Part shown: positions 35,695 through 44,512 of the stretch, in pieces | Numbering within the stretch: the first letter of the stretch is position 1 | Layout: each line of letters begins with the position of its first letter | Assembly (NCBI RefSeq): GCF_016031635.1 | Contig: NZ_JACEGD010000007.1 | Span: 62,001-126,000, forward strand | Direction of reading: 5' to 3' | DNA: 64,000 nucleotides | From: Bradyrhizobium diversitatis | GTDB lineage: Bacteria > Pseudomonadota > Alphaproteobacteria > Rhizobiales > Xanthobacteraceae | Translations under genes and position numbers: made by a program | The notes under the pieces: model-generated | The model's database searches: none | Told to the model about the DNA's origin: nothing | What the model saw: the letters and a program-made list of their open reading frames with translations, nothing else

Positions 35695-35710
35695 TGTTAC
35701 AAACCCGACA
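35695..35710 (-). promoter_or_regulatory. NifA-type upstream activator site
   Basis: TGTTACAAACCCGACA is a perfect TGT-N10-ACA, 99 bp upstream of the minus-24 element. A near match, TGT-N10-ACC, lies about 30 bp closer to the promoter. Confidence 0.65.
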
Positions 35711-36258
35711 ACATCGGCATAACAAAGCCCGCGTTTGCTAGCAGTGAGGACAGTCACCAGCGCGCGCTCACCAGGACAGCACCGGCTTCGCGCTTGCAGG
35801 CTCGTTTCGTTCGGATCGAGGTCGTCCGATAAAGCTCGAATGTGAATGGACAAACGGACGCCTCAGCTTCTCAACTTCGCAAAAGCAGCCGCAGGAGCGT
35901 CAGCATCGCGCCGCCCGCAGGCGGCAGGACGCGGGATCGACCGCCGTTCTTAAGAGCGATTAAGGGCGACAGCTGAACCTGAGGCGCCCGGCGTCAATCC
36001 TGTCGCATAGTTCACCGACGTCCTGACAGGTATCATTAACGGACGGCCAAATCGCGTCGACCAGCTACTGCCCTGGCCACTCAAGTCCTCAAGCAGGTCG
36101 CCTAAGAACGACGGAGATTGTCGGATGGTCGAACACGATCCGCTACGTCGGGTGACCGGGGTGCCTAGGTGCTTAGTCCTGAGGTCAAGTGGATCGGATC
36201 GCGTCGCATCCGCGACACGTGATGCTCGGCCGACGTGGCGCTGCGCTCGCGGTTAAGT
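35711..36258. other. Intergenic region between two divergent sigma-54-type promoters
   Basis: 550 bp with no convincing gene on either strand. CCTGTC ... GACAGG near 36000-36030 forms a dyad. No other structure is recognised. Confidence 0.45.
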
Positions 36259-36274
36259 TGTTGAACAAGATACA
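36259..36274 (+). promoter_or_regulatory. NifA-type upstream activator site of the radical SAM operon
   Basis: TGTTGAACAAGATACA is a perfect TGT-N10-ACA. Its centre would be about 65 bp before the predicted start site, closer than usual for NifA. Confidence 0.5.
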
Positions 36275-36305
36275 GAACGACTTTTCTGGGGTCGTCTTAC
36301 GAACT

Positions 36306-36321
36306 TGGCACGACTCTTGAG
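36306..36321 (+). promoter_or_regulatory. Candidate sigma-54 promoter of the radical SAM operon
   Basis: TGGCACGACTCTTGAG has a perfect minus-24 TGGCAC and TTG at minus 12, but GA instead of the invariant GC. The match to an upstream TGT-N10-ACA strengthens it; the minus-12 defect weakens it. Confidence 0.4.
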
Positions 36322-36395
36322 TTTCTCTCATTGCGCGGCGGCAGGAGCTGCCAACCGGCCTTACTTACTGATCTACGCATTTGAAGGAGCCAACA

Positions 36396-36446
36396 ATGAA
36401 GACCGATATGTCACCCGATGGTCTGCCCGAATTAACTCCTAAATAA
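36396..36446 (+). CDS. 16-codon ORF with strong ribosome binding site (leader or precursor peptide candidate)
   Basis: MKTDMSPDGLPELTPK, preceded by GAAGGAG at ideal spacing and located about 65 nt after the predicted start site. After its TAA the same frame stays open for 45 more codons to 36582, including LTGCGSSCRNRG. It could be a very short peptide, a translational leader, or the start of a RiPP-like precursor interrupted by a stop. It matches no family I know. Confidence 0.35.
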   Translation: MKTDMSPDGLPELTPK

Positions 36447-36719
36447 AGCGACCGCAACTTCGGGAAGGTGGTCTTGACCGGTTGCGGGAGCAGTTGTCGG
36501 AATCGTGGCGCAGCAGCCGCTGTAGCTAATATGCGCGCGTTTGGCTTCTTGCACATAAGCCGCACGATTCGACTAAAGACATAAGGGGCGCAAACGCCAT
36601 ACTGAATGCGGTTTAGCAGCTGCCAGGGACACTGCTGATTGTCATCAGTGATCAACTTGTGGCGCTCGAGACGACGGCGTTCAGGCATTCAACTGCTTCG
36701 GCAATCAACGGGTTAAGCC

Positions 36720-38072
36720 ATGGATCGTCTGGATTTTCTTCGGACAAACATAGCGAGCAAGGAGCTGCCAACCTATGTCTACGGCTATCCTTCGAAGCGA
36801 GCATTTCGGGCTTTTCCCCAGCCCATTCGCATAACTGACGTCGTTGAGCAGGCCAATCGCTCAAAGCAAATCAACATCTATATCCATATTCCGTTCTGTC
36901 GCTATCGCTGCACCTACTGCACGCTTTTTGTTACAACGCGCCATAGACGAGAGACCCGGGCGTCTTACGTCAACCGACTGGTCGAGCACATCGCTCGATA
37001 TGGAGAATACTTCGGAGATCGAGAGGTTGTAAGTATCTATTTCGGCGGCGGCACTCCAACCCTTCTGACGCAGCATCAATTCAGTCAGCTTTTCGCCGCT
37101 CTCGATGCAGCCTTTCCAAAACGAAGCTCGCGATGTGAGACTACGGTCGAGAGCACGCCAGACTCCTTCGACAACAACCTCCTGGATAGCCTGAAGGCAC
37201 TTGGCGTCGACAGAATGAGCATGGGCATCCAAAGCATGGAACCCGACGAGCTTGCGCACTCTGGCAGGCCATATTCGCTGCAGACTGCAAAAGCGGCAAT
37301 CAAAGCCCTCATCGCGCGTTTTTCTCACGTCAATCTTGATCTGATCTTCGGCTTGCGTGGTCAAACCCGTGACTCTTTGATCTCCTCGCTTGGCCGGTTG
37401 CTCGACTATGAGCCGCAGACACTCTCTCTGTATCCCGCTGTTGTTCGTCCGATGACGAGCATCACTATCTCGAAGGCGCACAATCCCAAACTATTCCTCT
37501 CTGAGGCGGAAAAGTATGAGGTCTACGATCAGAACGTCGCCCTGATGGAGTCCAAAGGTTACCGCCAGGAATCCTTCACACGCTTCACCAGGATCGCTGG
37601 CGATCATGCCTACCGGCAGGAGGCGTCGGATTTCAAGGGAACGCCCCTGCTAGGAGTGGGGGCCGGCGCCAGGAGCTATTTTGGCCAATATCATTGTAGC
37701 ACGGACTATGCCGTAGCCTCGCGTGCAGCTTCGTCCATCATCAACGCCTTCTCGGCTCGCCCCTTCGATCCCGACGCGATAGCATCGCACGGAATCAGGC
37801 TGACGCCGGAAGATCTTCGGCGTCGTTACGTCCTGCTTGGCCTCACGTTGTCAGCTTTGAGCAGAAGTGATTACGCTGCAGTATTCGGACGAGCGCTCGC
37901 GGCTGATTTTGGCGACGAATTGAAGGCCCTTGAATCTTTGCAACTCGTGAATTTGGCAGATGGTGACGCTTACCAACTGACGCGAACGGGATTTAAGTAC
38001 TCCAGCATCATAGCTCGGATGTTTTACTCGGGCAGGATGGCAGCCCTCGAGGAACAATATCAGGCAGCGTAA
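36720..38072 (+). CDS. HemN/HemW-like radical SAM enzyme, probable class C methylase or cyclopropanase type
   Basis: 450 residues. The radical SAM cluster motif CRYRCTYC lies in NIYIHIPFCRYRCTYCTLF, followed by the glycine-rich SIYFGGGTPTLL and the HemN-like VDRMSMGIQSMEPDELAHSG. A HemN C-terminal domain follows (ITPEDLRRRY-like region near 355 and on). True HemN has an additional Cys after the CxxxCxxC and acts in haem synthesis; here that position is Thr and the gene lies 8 bp before a SAM methyltransferase, in a biosynthetic locus. HemN-like natural-product enzymes transfer methyl or methylene groups. HemW-like haem chaperone is the alternative. Confidence 0.8.
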   Translation: MDRLDFLRTNIASKELPTYVYGYPSKRAFRAFPQPIRITDVVEQANRSKQINIYIHIPFCRYRCTYCTLFVTTRHRRETRASYVNRLVEHIARYGEYFGDREVVSIYFGGGTPTLLTQHQFSQLFAALDAAFPKRSSRCETTVESTPDSFDNNLLDSLKALGVDRMSMGIQSMEPDELAHSGRPYSLQTAKAAIKALIARFSHVNLDLIFGLRGQTRDSLISSLGRLLDYEPQTLSLYPAVVRPMTSITISKAHNPKLFLSEAEKYEVYDQNVALMESKGYRQESFTRFTRIAGDHAYRQEASDFKGTPLLGVGAGARSYFGQYHCSTDYAVASRAASSIINAFSARPFDPDAIASHGIRLTPEDLRRRYVLLGLTLSALSRSDYAAVFGRALAADFGDELKALESLQLVNLADGDAYQLTRTGFKYSSIIARMFYSGRMAALEEQYQAA

Positions 38073-38080
38073 GGTCCGGC

Positions 38081-39034
38081 ATGCAAAAGATGGCGAAGGA
38101 TTCACACTTTTGGTGGGACACGGGCTACGCCGACCACGACGTCTCGTGTATGGGTGGTCCGAGTCCCGAAATCTTCGAGATAACCCCAGCTCTTCGCGCC
38201 GAGAGTGTGATTGTCGAGCTGGGTTGCGGCGAGGGGCGCAACGTCCTCTATTTGGCTCAGCTTGGTCATCAGGTCATCGCAAGCGATATATCTGAAGCCG
38301 CTGTCTCCAAACTGAATTGGCTCGCAGTCGCTCTTGGCGTGAATATAACGAGCGGTGTTGCTCCTGTTGAAACGTTCCAGTCGCCTGCTTACCTCGACGT
38401 CTTTATAGCGCACTGCGTGTTGCATTTCACGGAACGGGCCGTCTGGAAACCGCTCGTGACGGTCTTAATGGACCGGACACGGCCTGGGGGGTTCCATTGC
38501 TTCACCAACACGCTCGATCAAGCAGACCATCCTATCCCTGCGGAGAGTTTGGCATGCGGTCACAAGAACTCATTCTCGCGTGGAGAGCTTGAGGCGATCT
38601 ATGCGCAAGCCGGCTGGGAACTCTTACGGTCCGATCATTACATTAAATGGGACTCGCACCCCGGGATTCCAATTCATTCTCACTGCATCGAGAAGGTTGT
38701 GGCTCGTAAGCCAATTGGATCTGAAAATCTCCCGCGAATGAGAGCTGAGCCCATCAAGGCAGCCAGAGTAATTCCGGCCAAACAGTTTGAGGCCTTGAAA
38801 CTTGGCACACAACGCGCTGCCGCAATTGACATGTTCGGGCCGCCGTCAGGCGGGCAGATGATGACAATCGCTCAAAAGACAGTTGGAGGCAACAATCAAG
38901 AAGCCATAGCCGATGGCTACGTTCGTGAGGATATGATCTATGGCGATCACGGCCTTCAGTTCGTTAACGGTACGCTTGCCGGCAAATATCGATACTTTAC
39001 GCCCCCGAAGCGCTTAATCATTCGAGATGCGTGA
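38081..39034 (+). CDS. SAM-dependent methyltransferase (class I)
   Basis: 317 residues. The Rossmann SAM motif I is VIVELGCGEGRNVLYLAQLG, with DIS as the acidic loop of motif II and a TehB/UbiE-like core to about residue 205. The final ~110 residues form an additional C-terminal region not typical of the family (contains GPPSGGQMMTIAQKTVGG). It starts 8 bp after the radical SAM gene, so the two proteins are co-expressed. In CC-1065 biosynthesis a HemN-like enzyme and a methyltransferase (C10P/C10Q) jointly make a cyclopropane; this pair could do similar chemistry. The substrate is unknown. Confidence 0.8.
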   Translation: MQKMAKDSHFWWDTGYADHDVSCMGGPSPEIFEITPALRAESVIVELGCGEGRNVLYLAQLGHQVIASDISEAAVSKLNWLAVALGVNITSGVAPVETFQSPAYLDVFIAHCVLHFTERAVWKPLVTVLMDRTRPGGFHCFTNTLDQADHPIPAESLACGHKNSFSRGELEAIYAQAGWELLRSDHYIKWDSHPGIPIHSHCIEKVVARKPIGSENLPRMRAEPIKAARVIPAKQFEALKLGTQRAAAIDMFGPPSGGQMMTIAQKTVGGNNQEAIADGYVREDMIYGDHGLQFVNGTLAGKYRYFTPPKRLIIRDA

Positions 39035-39410
39035 TCCTTGAACGGAAGTTCTCACTGGCCGCCTTGGCCGCTGGGGGTTCGCATTGCCCTTGTCCAGCTC
39101 AAAGGCACTTATTGCAAGGTTGCGAGGAGACTGGAGCCAGAGACGAACCACATCACAAGGGAGCGGTGACGTATTCAATCCAGAATCGCCGAGCACGGGG
39201 TGCGCGCTTTTTGTCCGTCATCAGACACGTCGCGTTTCAACTTCGCCAGCCCTGAGAGGCAAAGACGACGTCGCCAACGAACACCGCAAGCAATGCATGT
39301 CGCGTGCGCTGGCCTGGATCGTGCACACCATCAGGGCGTGGAAGCGGCGCCAACGACATCGGCCATTCGGGTTTGAAGGATGGCGCGCGCGTTGTATTTC
39401 GTGAGGTGAG
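39035..39410. other. Intergenic region before the outer-membrane protein gene
   Basis: 375 bp. Short frames only, without ribosome binding sites or recognisable families. Confidence 0.45.
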
Positions 39411-41087
39411 ATGCGATCTCTTTCTTGGGGTGCAGCAACAGCTGCGCTCGTTGCAAGCGGTGCGGTCAATTCGGCAGATCTTAAGCCCCCAGTAAAAGTC
39501 CCAGCGGTGCTGTGGAGCTGGAGCGGTGGATATTTCGGCGCGCACGTCGGCGGAGGCTATGGCCGGACATCATTCACGGATCCGTACGGTCCGTCACTCT
39601 ATGGGGACCTCGTCGATACGCCAGTGTTCCTGCTGGGAGGTCAGATCGGTTACAATTGGCAGAAGGACCGCTGGGTCTTTGGCGTTGAAGTGGATGCCAG
39701 TGGCGCTGCGTCGAACGGTACCAACACCTGTCTTGCCGTTTCCGGATCTGTTGTGAGCGCAACCTGCAATGCGAGTCCAAACGTCTTTGTCACCGGCACC
39801 GGGCGCCTCGGTTACGGGTTCGGCTCGCAGGGACATACCCTGGCTTATCTCAAGGGAGGTGTGGCCTGGCAACACAATCAGGGCGATGTCGTCAACAACC
39901 AGGAATTTAGCTGGGCGCCACAGAATGCAACTCATTTCGAGTATGGTCGAGTCGGCGGCACAATCGGCGCCGGCGTCGAGCAGGCGATCACGCCTGCATG
40001 GTCCGTTGGACTTGAGTACGATTATCTGTGGTTTGGTGGACCAGGTGTGGCAACCCCTCCGACCGCAAGGCTTCCGTTGGCAACCGTCCCAGCCAACATC
40101 ACCCACCCGTCCAGCAGCTATCATATCGGCAAAATTGCTCTTAACTATCATTTCGGTGCTGATCCGACGACGCCGGGATGGTTCGAGACGCCGCCATACG
40201 GGGCAAGGCCCACTGTCATCGCGTCGCCGATTGCCTTCACTCGGGGTTGGTCGCAGGAAAGCGGCACACGCTTCTGGCTGAGTCGCGGAAAGTTTCAATG
40301 GGGCTTCGGGAGCGAGCTCGCATCAAGACTCACCTATCACAAGCTGGATGGGATCTCCGGTGAGTTGTTCGAACGTGTGGACAGCCCATGGGGGATATTC
40401 CTGAAGGGCAATATCGGCGTCGGCCGCTTCAACAGCGGAAATGTGAACGATGAAGATTGGGGCGCGGGCTTCGCCTATTCCAACACGACATCGGGCCAGG
40501 CGAACGGAAGATTCATGTACTACACGGCCGATGCGGGTTACGATTTCTTGCGCGGCACCGCCTTCAAAGTCGGCGGGTTCATGGGCTGGACCTACTACGG
40601 CCAGAACTCCGACACGACAGGATGCACGCAGATCGCTTCCTCACCGCCATGCCATCAAGCAGTTGGCGGAAAGATGGTCATCGGCAGCCAAGACACTGAT
40701 TGGAATGCGCTGCGCATCGGTCTGAGTTCTGAAACCATGTTGCTCGACCGCTGGCGCGTCAGCGCCGATGTTGCTTACCTGCCCTGGACAAGCTTCCAGG
40801 GCCGTGACAACCATCTGTTGCGAGACTTGACGTTCTTCAGCGATCAACGCGGGAGCGGTGGCGGTGGTGTGCAGGTAGAAGGTACTCTCTCATATTTCCT
40901 CACCAACAATTTCAGCGTCGGTATCGGCGCCCGGTATTGGGCCATGTGGACTCAAAAACATAGCAAGATACTCCCCAATGAAGCCCAACGGGAGGACAGC
41001 TCTCCTGTTGCCTTGGGGGTCTTTCCTGCGAACTATCGCATGGAGCGATGGGGCACGTTCCTGCAGGCCTCCTACAAGTTTGACTGA
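39411..41087 (+). CDS. Outer-membrane beta-barrel protein with two barrel-like halves
   Basis: 558 residues. Signal peptide MRSLSWGAATAALVASGAVN is followed by an Omp25/Rop-like porin half (SGGYFGAHVGGGYGRTSF ... VGLEYDYLWFG, up to about 250). The second half (about 270-558) contains FQWGFGSELASRLTYHKLDG, GYDFLRGTAFKVGGFMGW and VSADVAYLPWTSFQG, resembling an omptin-like or opacity-type barrel. Many aromatic residues alternate as expected for barrel strands, and the chain ends in YKFD. GTGAGGTGAG lies before the ATG. A perfect hairpin follows. The role in the locus is unknown. Confidence 0.75.
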   Translation: MRSLSWGAATAALVASGAVNSADLKPPVKVPAVLWSWSGGYFGAHVGGGYGRTSFTDPYGPSLYGDLVDTPVFLLGGQIGYNWQKDRWVFGVEVDASGAASNGTNTCLAVSGSVVSATCNASPNVFVTGTGRLGYGFGSQGHTLAYLKGGVAWQHNQGDVVNNQEFSWAPQNATHFEYGRVGGTIGAGVEQAITPAWSVGLEYDYLWFGGPGVATPPTARLPLATVPANITHPSSSYHIGKIALNYHFGADPTTPGWFETPPYGARPTVIASPIAFTRGWSQESGTRFWLSRGKFQWGFGSELASRLTYHKLDGISGELFERVDSPWGIFLKGNIGVGRFNSGNVNDEDWGAGFAYSNTTSGQANGRFMYYTADAGYDFLRGTAFKVGGFMGWTYYGQNSDTTGCTQIASSPPCHQAVGGKMVIGSQDTDWNALRIGLSSETMLLDRWRVSADVAYLPWTSFQGRDNHLLRDLTFFSDQRGSGGGGVQVEGTLSYFLTNNFSVGIGARYWAMWTQKHSKILPNEAQREDSSPVALGVFPANYRMERWGTFLQASYKFD

Positions 41088-41185
41088 AACTGCTAGCTCG
41101 CCGCTCCAAGCTTCGGAAGGCGTAACTATAGATGACGAAATCGCGGAGCTTGGGCTCGCGTCGGGCGGAGACCGAGAATAACGCT

Positions 41186-41220
41186 GCGTGCTTTCGGGCC
41201 GTTCAAGCCCGAAAGCACGC
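41186..41220 (+). terminator. Long hairpin after the outer-membrane protein gene
   Basis: GCGTGCTTTCGGGC, a 7-nt loop, GCCCGAAAGCACGC: a perfect 14-bp stem about 100 bp after the stop codon, followed by ATTGCTTT rather than a long T run. Likely a transcription terminator or mRNA-stabilising structure. Confidence 0.65.
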
Positions 41221-41415
41221 ATTGCTTTGCCTCAGCTAATGGCTAGGGCCATTGGATACCAACCGCTTTCTTGATTGGTGCCTGCCGCAATCGGAAGTCA
41301 CTGAATCTCTGCAAGTTGAACGTTCCGAGTACGCATCCGACGGGCGCCGTCTTGTCTGACGCGCTGTAATTCGCCAAGCCTGTGACCTTAAGTCTAGCTT
41401 TAAGGTCATCGGGCG

Positions 41416-41811
41416 ATGCGAGTCGAGGTTTTGGGCGGGCTGGAGCGGCGGCGGCGCTGGTCGCAGGATGACAAGGCGCGGATTGTCGAGGAGACGTTGG
41501 CGCCGGGCGCAAAGGTGACTGCGGTCGCGCGTCGCAACGGAGTAGCGGCCAGCCTGGTGTTTACCTGGCGTCGACAAGCCCGGACATCCGAACAGGTCGT
41601 ACCATCTTTTGCGCCGGTGCACATCGCCGCCACGGAAGCGGAAGAAACTTCGAAGCTTTTACCTGCGGGTGATAGCCGAGGGCGATCTGTGGTGGCCGCG
41701 CGTATTGGGTTGATCGAGATCGACCTAGGCAACCGGCGACGTATCCGAGTGGACGCGCACGTCGATCGAGAAGCGCTGGCGCGGGTCCTCGATGTGCTTG
41801 AGCGCCGATGA
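41416..41811 (+). CDS. tnpA: IS66 accessory protein TnpA
   Basis: 131 residues. HTH protein of the IS66 OrfA type: RRRWSQDDKARIVEETLAPG and VARRNGVAASLVFTWRRQAR. Overlaps tnpB by 4 nt. Confidence 0.88.
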   Translation: MRVEVLGGLERRRRWSQDDKARIVEETLAPGAKVTAVARRNGVAASLVFTWRRQARTSEQVVPSFAPVHIAATEAEETSKLLPAGDSRGRSVVAARIGLIEIDLGNRRRIRVDAHVDREALARVLDVLERR

Positions 41812-42155
41812 TTGCCATACCGGGTAATGTGCGGGTGTGGCTTGCGACCGGCCACACCGATATGCGCCGCGGCTTTCCAAGCCTTGCGCGGTTGGTCCAG
41901 GAGACCTTGAAGCGTGATCCGCACGCTGGTGATCTCTACGTTTTTAGGGGTCGCCGCGGCGACCTGATCAAAATCATTTGGCATGATGGCCAGGGCGCGT
42001 GTCTGTTCACCAAGCGGCTGGAACGCGGCTGCTTTGTGTGGCCATCACTGGCCGACGGCGTTGTAACGGTCAGCGTTGCGCAGCTCTCCTATCTGCTGTC
42101 CGGCATCGACTGGCGGATGCCGCAGGCAACCTGGCGTCCACAGGCTTCCGGTTAA
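41808..42155 (+). CDS. tnpB: IS66 accessory protein TnpB
   Basis: 115 residues with the IS66 Orf2 signature TDMRRGFPSLARLVQ, YVFRGRRGDLIKIIWHDG and CLFTKRLERGCFVWP. Required with TnpA and TnpC for transposition in characterised IS66 elements. Confidence 0.93.
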   Translation: MIAIPGNVRVWLATGHTDMRRGFPSLARLVQETLKRDPHAGDLYVFRGRRGDLIKIIWHDGQGACLFTKRLERGCFVWPSLADGVVTVSVAQLSYLLSGIDWRMPQATWRPQASG

Positions 42156-42198
42156 ATCGAGCGGGATTTTTTGCGACGAATATGGTTGATTCGTCTTC

Positions 42199-43785
42199 GT
42201 GACGACACACGCCGATCCGCTTCCCACCGACCTTGCCGCTGCGCATGCGATGATCATTGCGCAGCGCGAACAGCTGACGCTGGCGAAGAGCGAAGTGACC
42301 GTCGGCCGGCTGGAAATCGAGCGGCTGAAGCTGATGCTGGCCAAGGCACGGCGAGAACAGTTCGGGCAATCTTCTGAACGTGGCAAGCTGCTGGTCGAGC
42401 AGCTCGAACTTGCCATCGAGGATCTTGAAGAGACTCAGGCGGAGCAGGAAACCAAAGCCGAGTTCGCAGCACCAGAAGCCGCCAAACAGAAGCACGGGCA
42501 GAATCCACGGCCGTCGCGACGCTCCTTACCGGAGAACCTGCCGGTCGAACGTATCGTCGAACCCGCGCCTTGCGCGTGTGGTAAGTGCGGCAGCGAGCGG
42601 CTGCACAAGCTTGGCGAGGTGATATCAAAGACGCTGGAATGCGAGCCGCGGCGCTGGAAGATTATCGAGCACGTCCGCGAAAAGTTCTCCTGCAGGGATT
42701 GCGAGGCGATCACAGAGGCGCCGGCGCCCTCCCATCCGATCCCGCGAGGCTTTGCCGGACCGAACCTGCTGGCGATGGTGCTGGTCAACAAGTTCCTGCT
42801 GCATCAGCCGTTGAACCGGCAGAGCAAGACTTATGCTCGTGAGGGGATCGAGATCGACGTCTCGACCCTCGCGGATCGGGTCGGCGCCTGCGTGGTAGCA
42901 CTCGATCCCATTATTGAGGCCATCCGGATCCACGTCATGAGCGCGGAACGCATCCACGCCGACGATACGACGGTGCCGGTACTGGCCAAGCTGAAGACGG
43001 TGACCGGCCGGATCTGGACCTATGTTCGCGATGACCGGCCGTTTGGCGGCACGGATCCGCCGGCGGCCCTGTTCTACTACTCGCGCAACCGGGCTGGAGA
43101 GCACCCGCGAAGCCATCTTGCCGGCTATGTGGGCCTGATGCAGGCCGATGCCTTTGATGGATATAACCAGCTCTACAAGGCCCAAAGGAAGCCGGCTCCA
43201 ATCCTTGAAGCGGCCTGCTGGAGCCATGGCCGAAGAAAGTTCTTTGATCTGGCGAAGTCTGGAGAGGCGCCGATTGCCAGCGAGGCCGTGCGGCGCATCG
43301 ATATCCTGTTCGAGATCGAGCGCACCATCAACGGCAAAACGCCGGAACAGCGACTTGCGGTGCGTCGTGAGAAGTCCGCGCCGATCGTTGCTGATCTCGA
43401 GATCTGGATGCGCAAGCAGCGGACCTTGCTCTCCTCAGGCAACGATACTGCAAAGGCGATCAACTACCTGCTCAACGGCTGGGCGGCGTTTACCCGCTTC
43501 CTGGACGACGGACGCGTCTGCCTCTCGAACAACGCTGCCGAACGAGCGCTACGCGGCGTGGCTATCGGAAGACGAAATTGGACCTTCGCCGGTTCAGATG
43601 CTGGCGGCAATCGTGCCGCCGCAGTCTATACCCTGATCGAAACCTGCAAGATGAACGACGTTGATCCGCAAGCCTGGCTCGCTGACGTGCTGGCCAGACT
43701 TCCGGATTACCCCATCAACAGAGTCGCCGACCTGCTCCCGTGGATTTGGAAGGCGGACCGAAGGTCCAAAGCGGCTGCCGCCTGA
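42199..43785 (+). CDS. tnpC: IS66 DDE transposase TnpC
   Basis: 528 residues. An N-terminal leucine-zipper-like region (IIAQREQLTLAKSEVTVGRL) is followed by a zinc-finger domain (CACGKCGSERL ... CRDCE) and the DDE core with ERIHADDTTVPVL, GLMQADAFDGYNQLY and CLSNNAAERALRGVAIGRRN. GTG start. No frameshift seen, so the element may still be active. Confidence 0.93.
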   Translation: MTTHADPLPTDLAAAHAMIIAQREQLTLAKSEVTVGRLEIERLKLMLAKARREQFGQSSERGKLLVEQLELAIEDLEETQAEQETKAEFAAPEAAKQKHGQNPRPSRRSLPENLPVERIVEPAPCACGKCGSERLHKLGEVISKTLECEPRRWKIIEHVREKFSCRDCEAITEAPAPSHPIPRGFAGPNLLAMVLVNKFLLHQPLNRQSKTYAREGIEIDVSTLADRVGACVVALDPIIEAIRIHVMSAERIHADDTTVPVLAKLKTVTGRIWTYVRDDRPFGGTDPPAALFYYSRNRAGEHPRSHLAGYVGLMQADAFDGYNQLYKAQRKPAPILEAACWSHGRRKFFDLAKSGEAPIASEAVRRIDILFEIERTINGKTPEQRLAVRREKSAPIVADLEIWMRKQRTLLSSGNDTAKAINYLLNGWAAFTRFLDDGRVCLSNNAAERALRGVAIGRRNWTFAGSDAGGNRAAAVYTLIETCKMNDVDPQAWLADVLARLPDYPINRVADLLPWIWKADRRSKAAAA

Positions 43786-43843
43786 GCGCTACGGCAGACC
43801 GGCGCGCTTGGCCGGGGTGCTGGCCGGATGCGTACCGTTCCGA

Positions 43844-44197
43844 CGCAGTCCTGCCATTTTCTGGTTCGACCCGTCTGCCACAGCCCGCCAGTTCGTAGCG
43901 ATTGGAAAGGCTCATCTTGCGGCGTTGGCTGGAGCATCGATCTGCTCAAGCGTTACCTTCAACGCCTGGCGCGCATCCATTCGACGTAGGCCGCAGGTCC
44001 CGGGCAAGCAGTCCACGGCTTTCTTTGTAGAATCTGATCAGCTCGATCAGGCTTTCCGATTGCGAAGTCCGTGAACGCCTTGACGCCGTCTTCGCCGAGG
44101 CCTCAGACTCAGATCACCCTGGGTCTCCATTTCAATCGAGATGTAGCCCAACCTCATCTTGATCCCGGGGTGATGGCGTGATGGACCTTGTTCACGT
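43844..44197. other. Region between IS66 and the IS630 fragment
   Basis: 350 bp with no recognisable gene. The sequence interrupted by IS66 has open minus-strand frames across the rejoined target (one ends FNLQRFSDFRLRQAPIKKAV) but I cannot assign them to a family. Confidence 0.4.
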
Positions 44198-44449
44198 GTA
44201 CAGGTTCTTCTGGCCGCTGATGCCGAGCCGCGCGACGAGGAGATCGCCGCGAGCGTTTGCGTGAGCGGCTCGACCGTGTCGCGGACCAAGGGCCGTTTCG
44301 TGGAAAGCAATATGGAGCAGGCGATGAGCGAAGAGCCGCGTCCCGGAGCAACCCTCGCGAAGCCCAGCCGCAGAGCACCACAAGTGAACAGGCCGAGAAA
44401 CACCACTATAGCTGCATGGCTCCTGCACATCACGTGCGTCACTTCTTGA
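44198..44449 (+). pseudogene. IS630-family transposase fragment
   Basis: VQVLLAADAEPRDEEIAASV and SGSTVSRTKGRFVESNMEQA followed by MSEEPRPGA match the N-terminal HTH of IS630-type transposases. The DDE domain is absent and there is no proper start. A decayed insertion next to the MATE gene. Confidence 0.65.
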
Positions 44450-44512
44450 GAGCACCACCTCCACGGCTATGTAGGCTCAATGCTCCGGTCCGCGACGATG
44501 TCCGTAGTCAGA

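Larger units (their letters stand above)
41329..43835 (+). mobile_element. Complete IS66-family insertion sequence
   Basis: 2507 bp. The left end begins GTACGCATCCGACGGGCGCC and the right end, reverse complemented, GTACGCATCCGGCCAGCACC, giving imperfect terminal inverted repeats with 11 identical outer bases. An 8-bp target duplication CGTTCCGA is present on both sides (41321-41328 and 43836-43843). It carries intact tnpA, tnpB and tnpC. Exact ends plus duplication show a fairly recent insertion. Confidence 0.92.

Noticed and set aside
36365..36688. 107-codon minus-strand frame opposite the short peptide
   Set aside because: No ribosome binding site, opposite orientation to the operon and no family motif.
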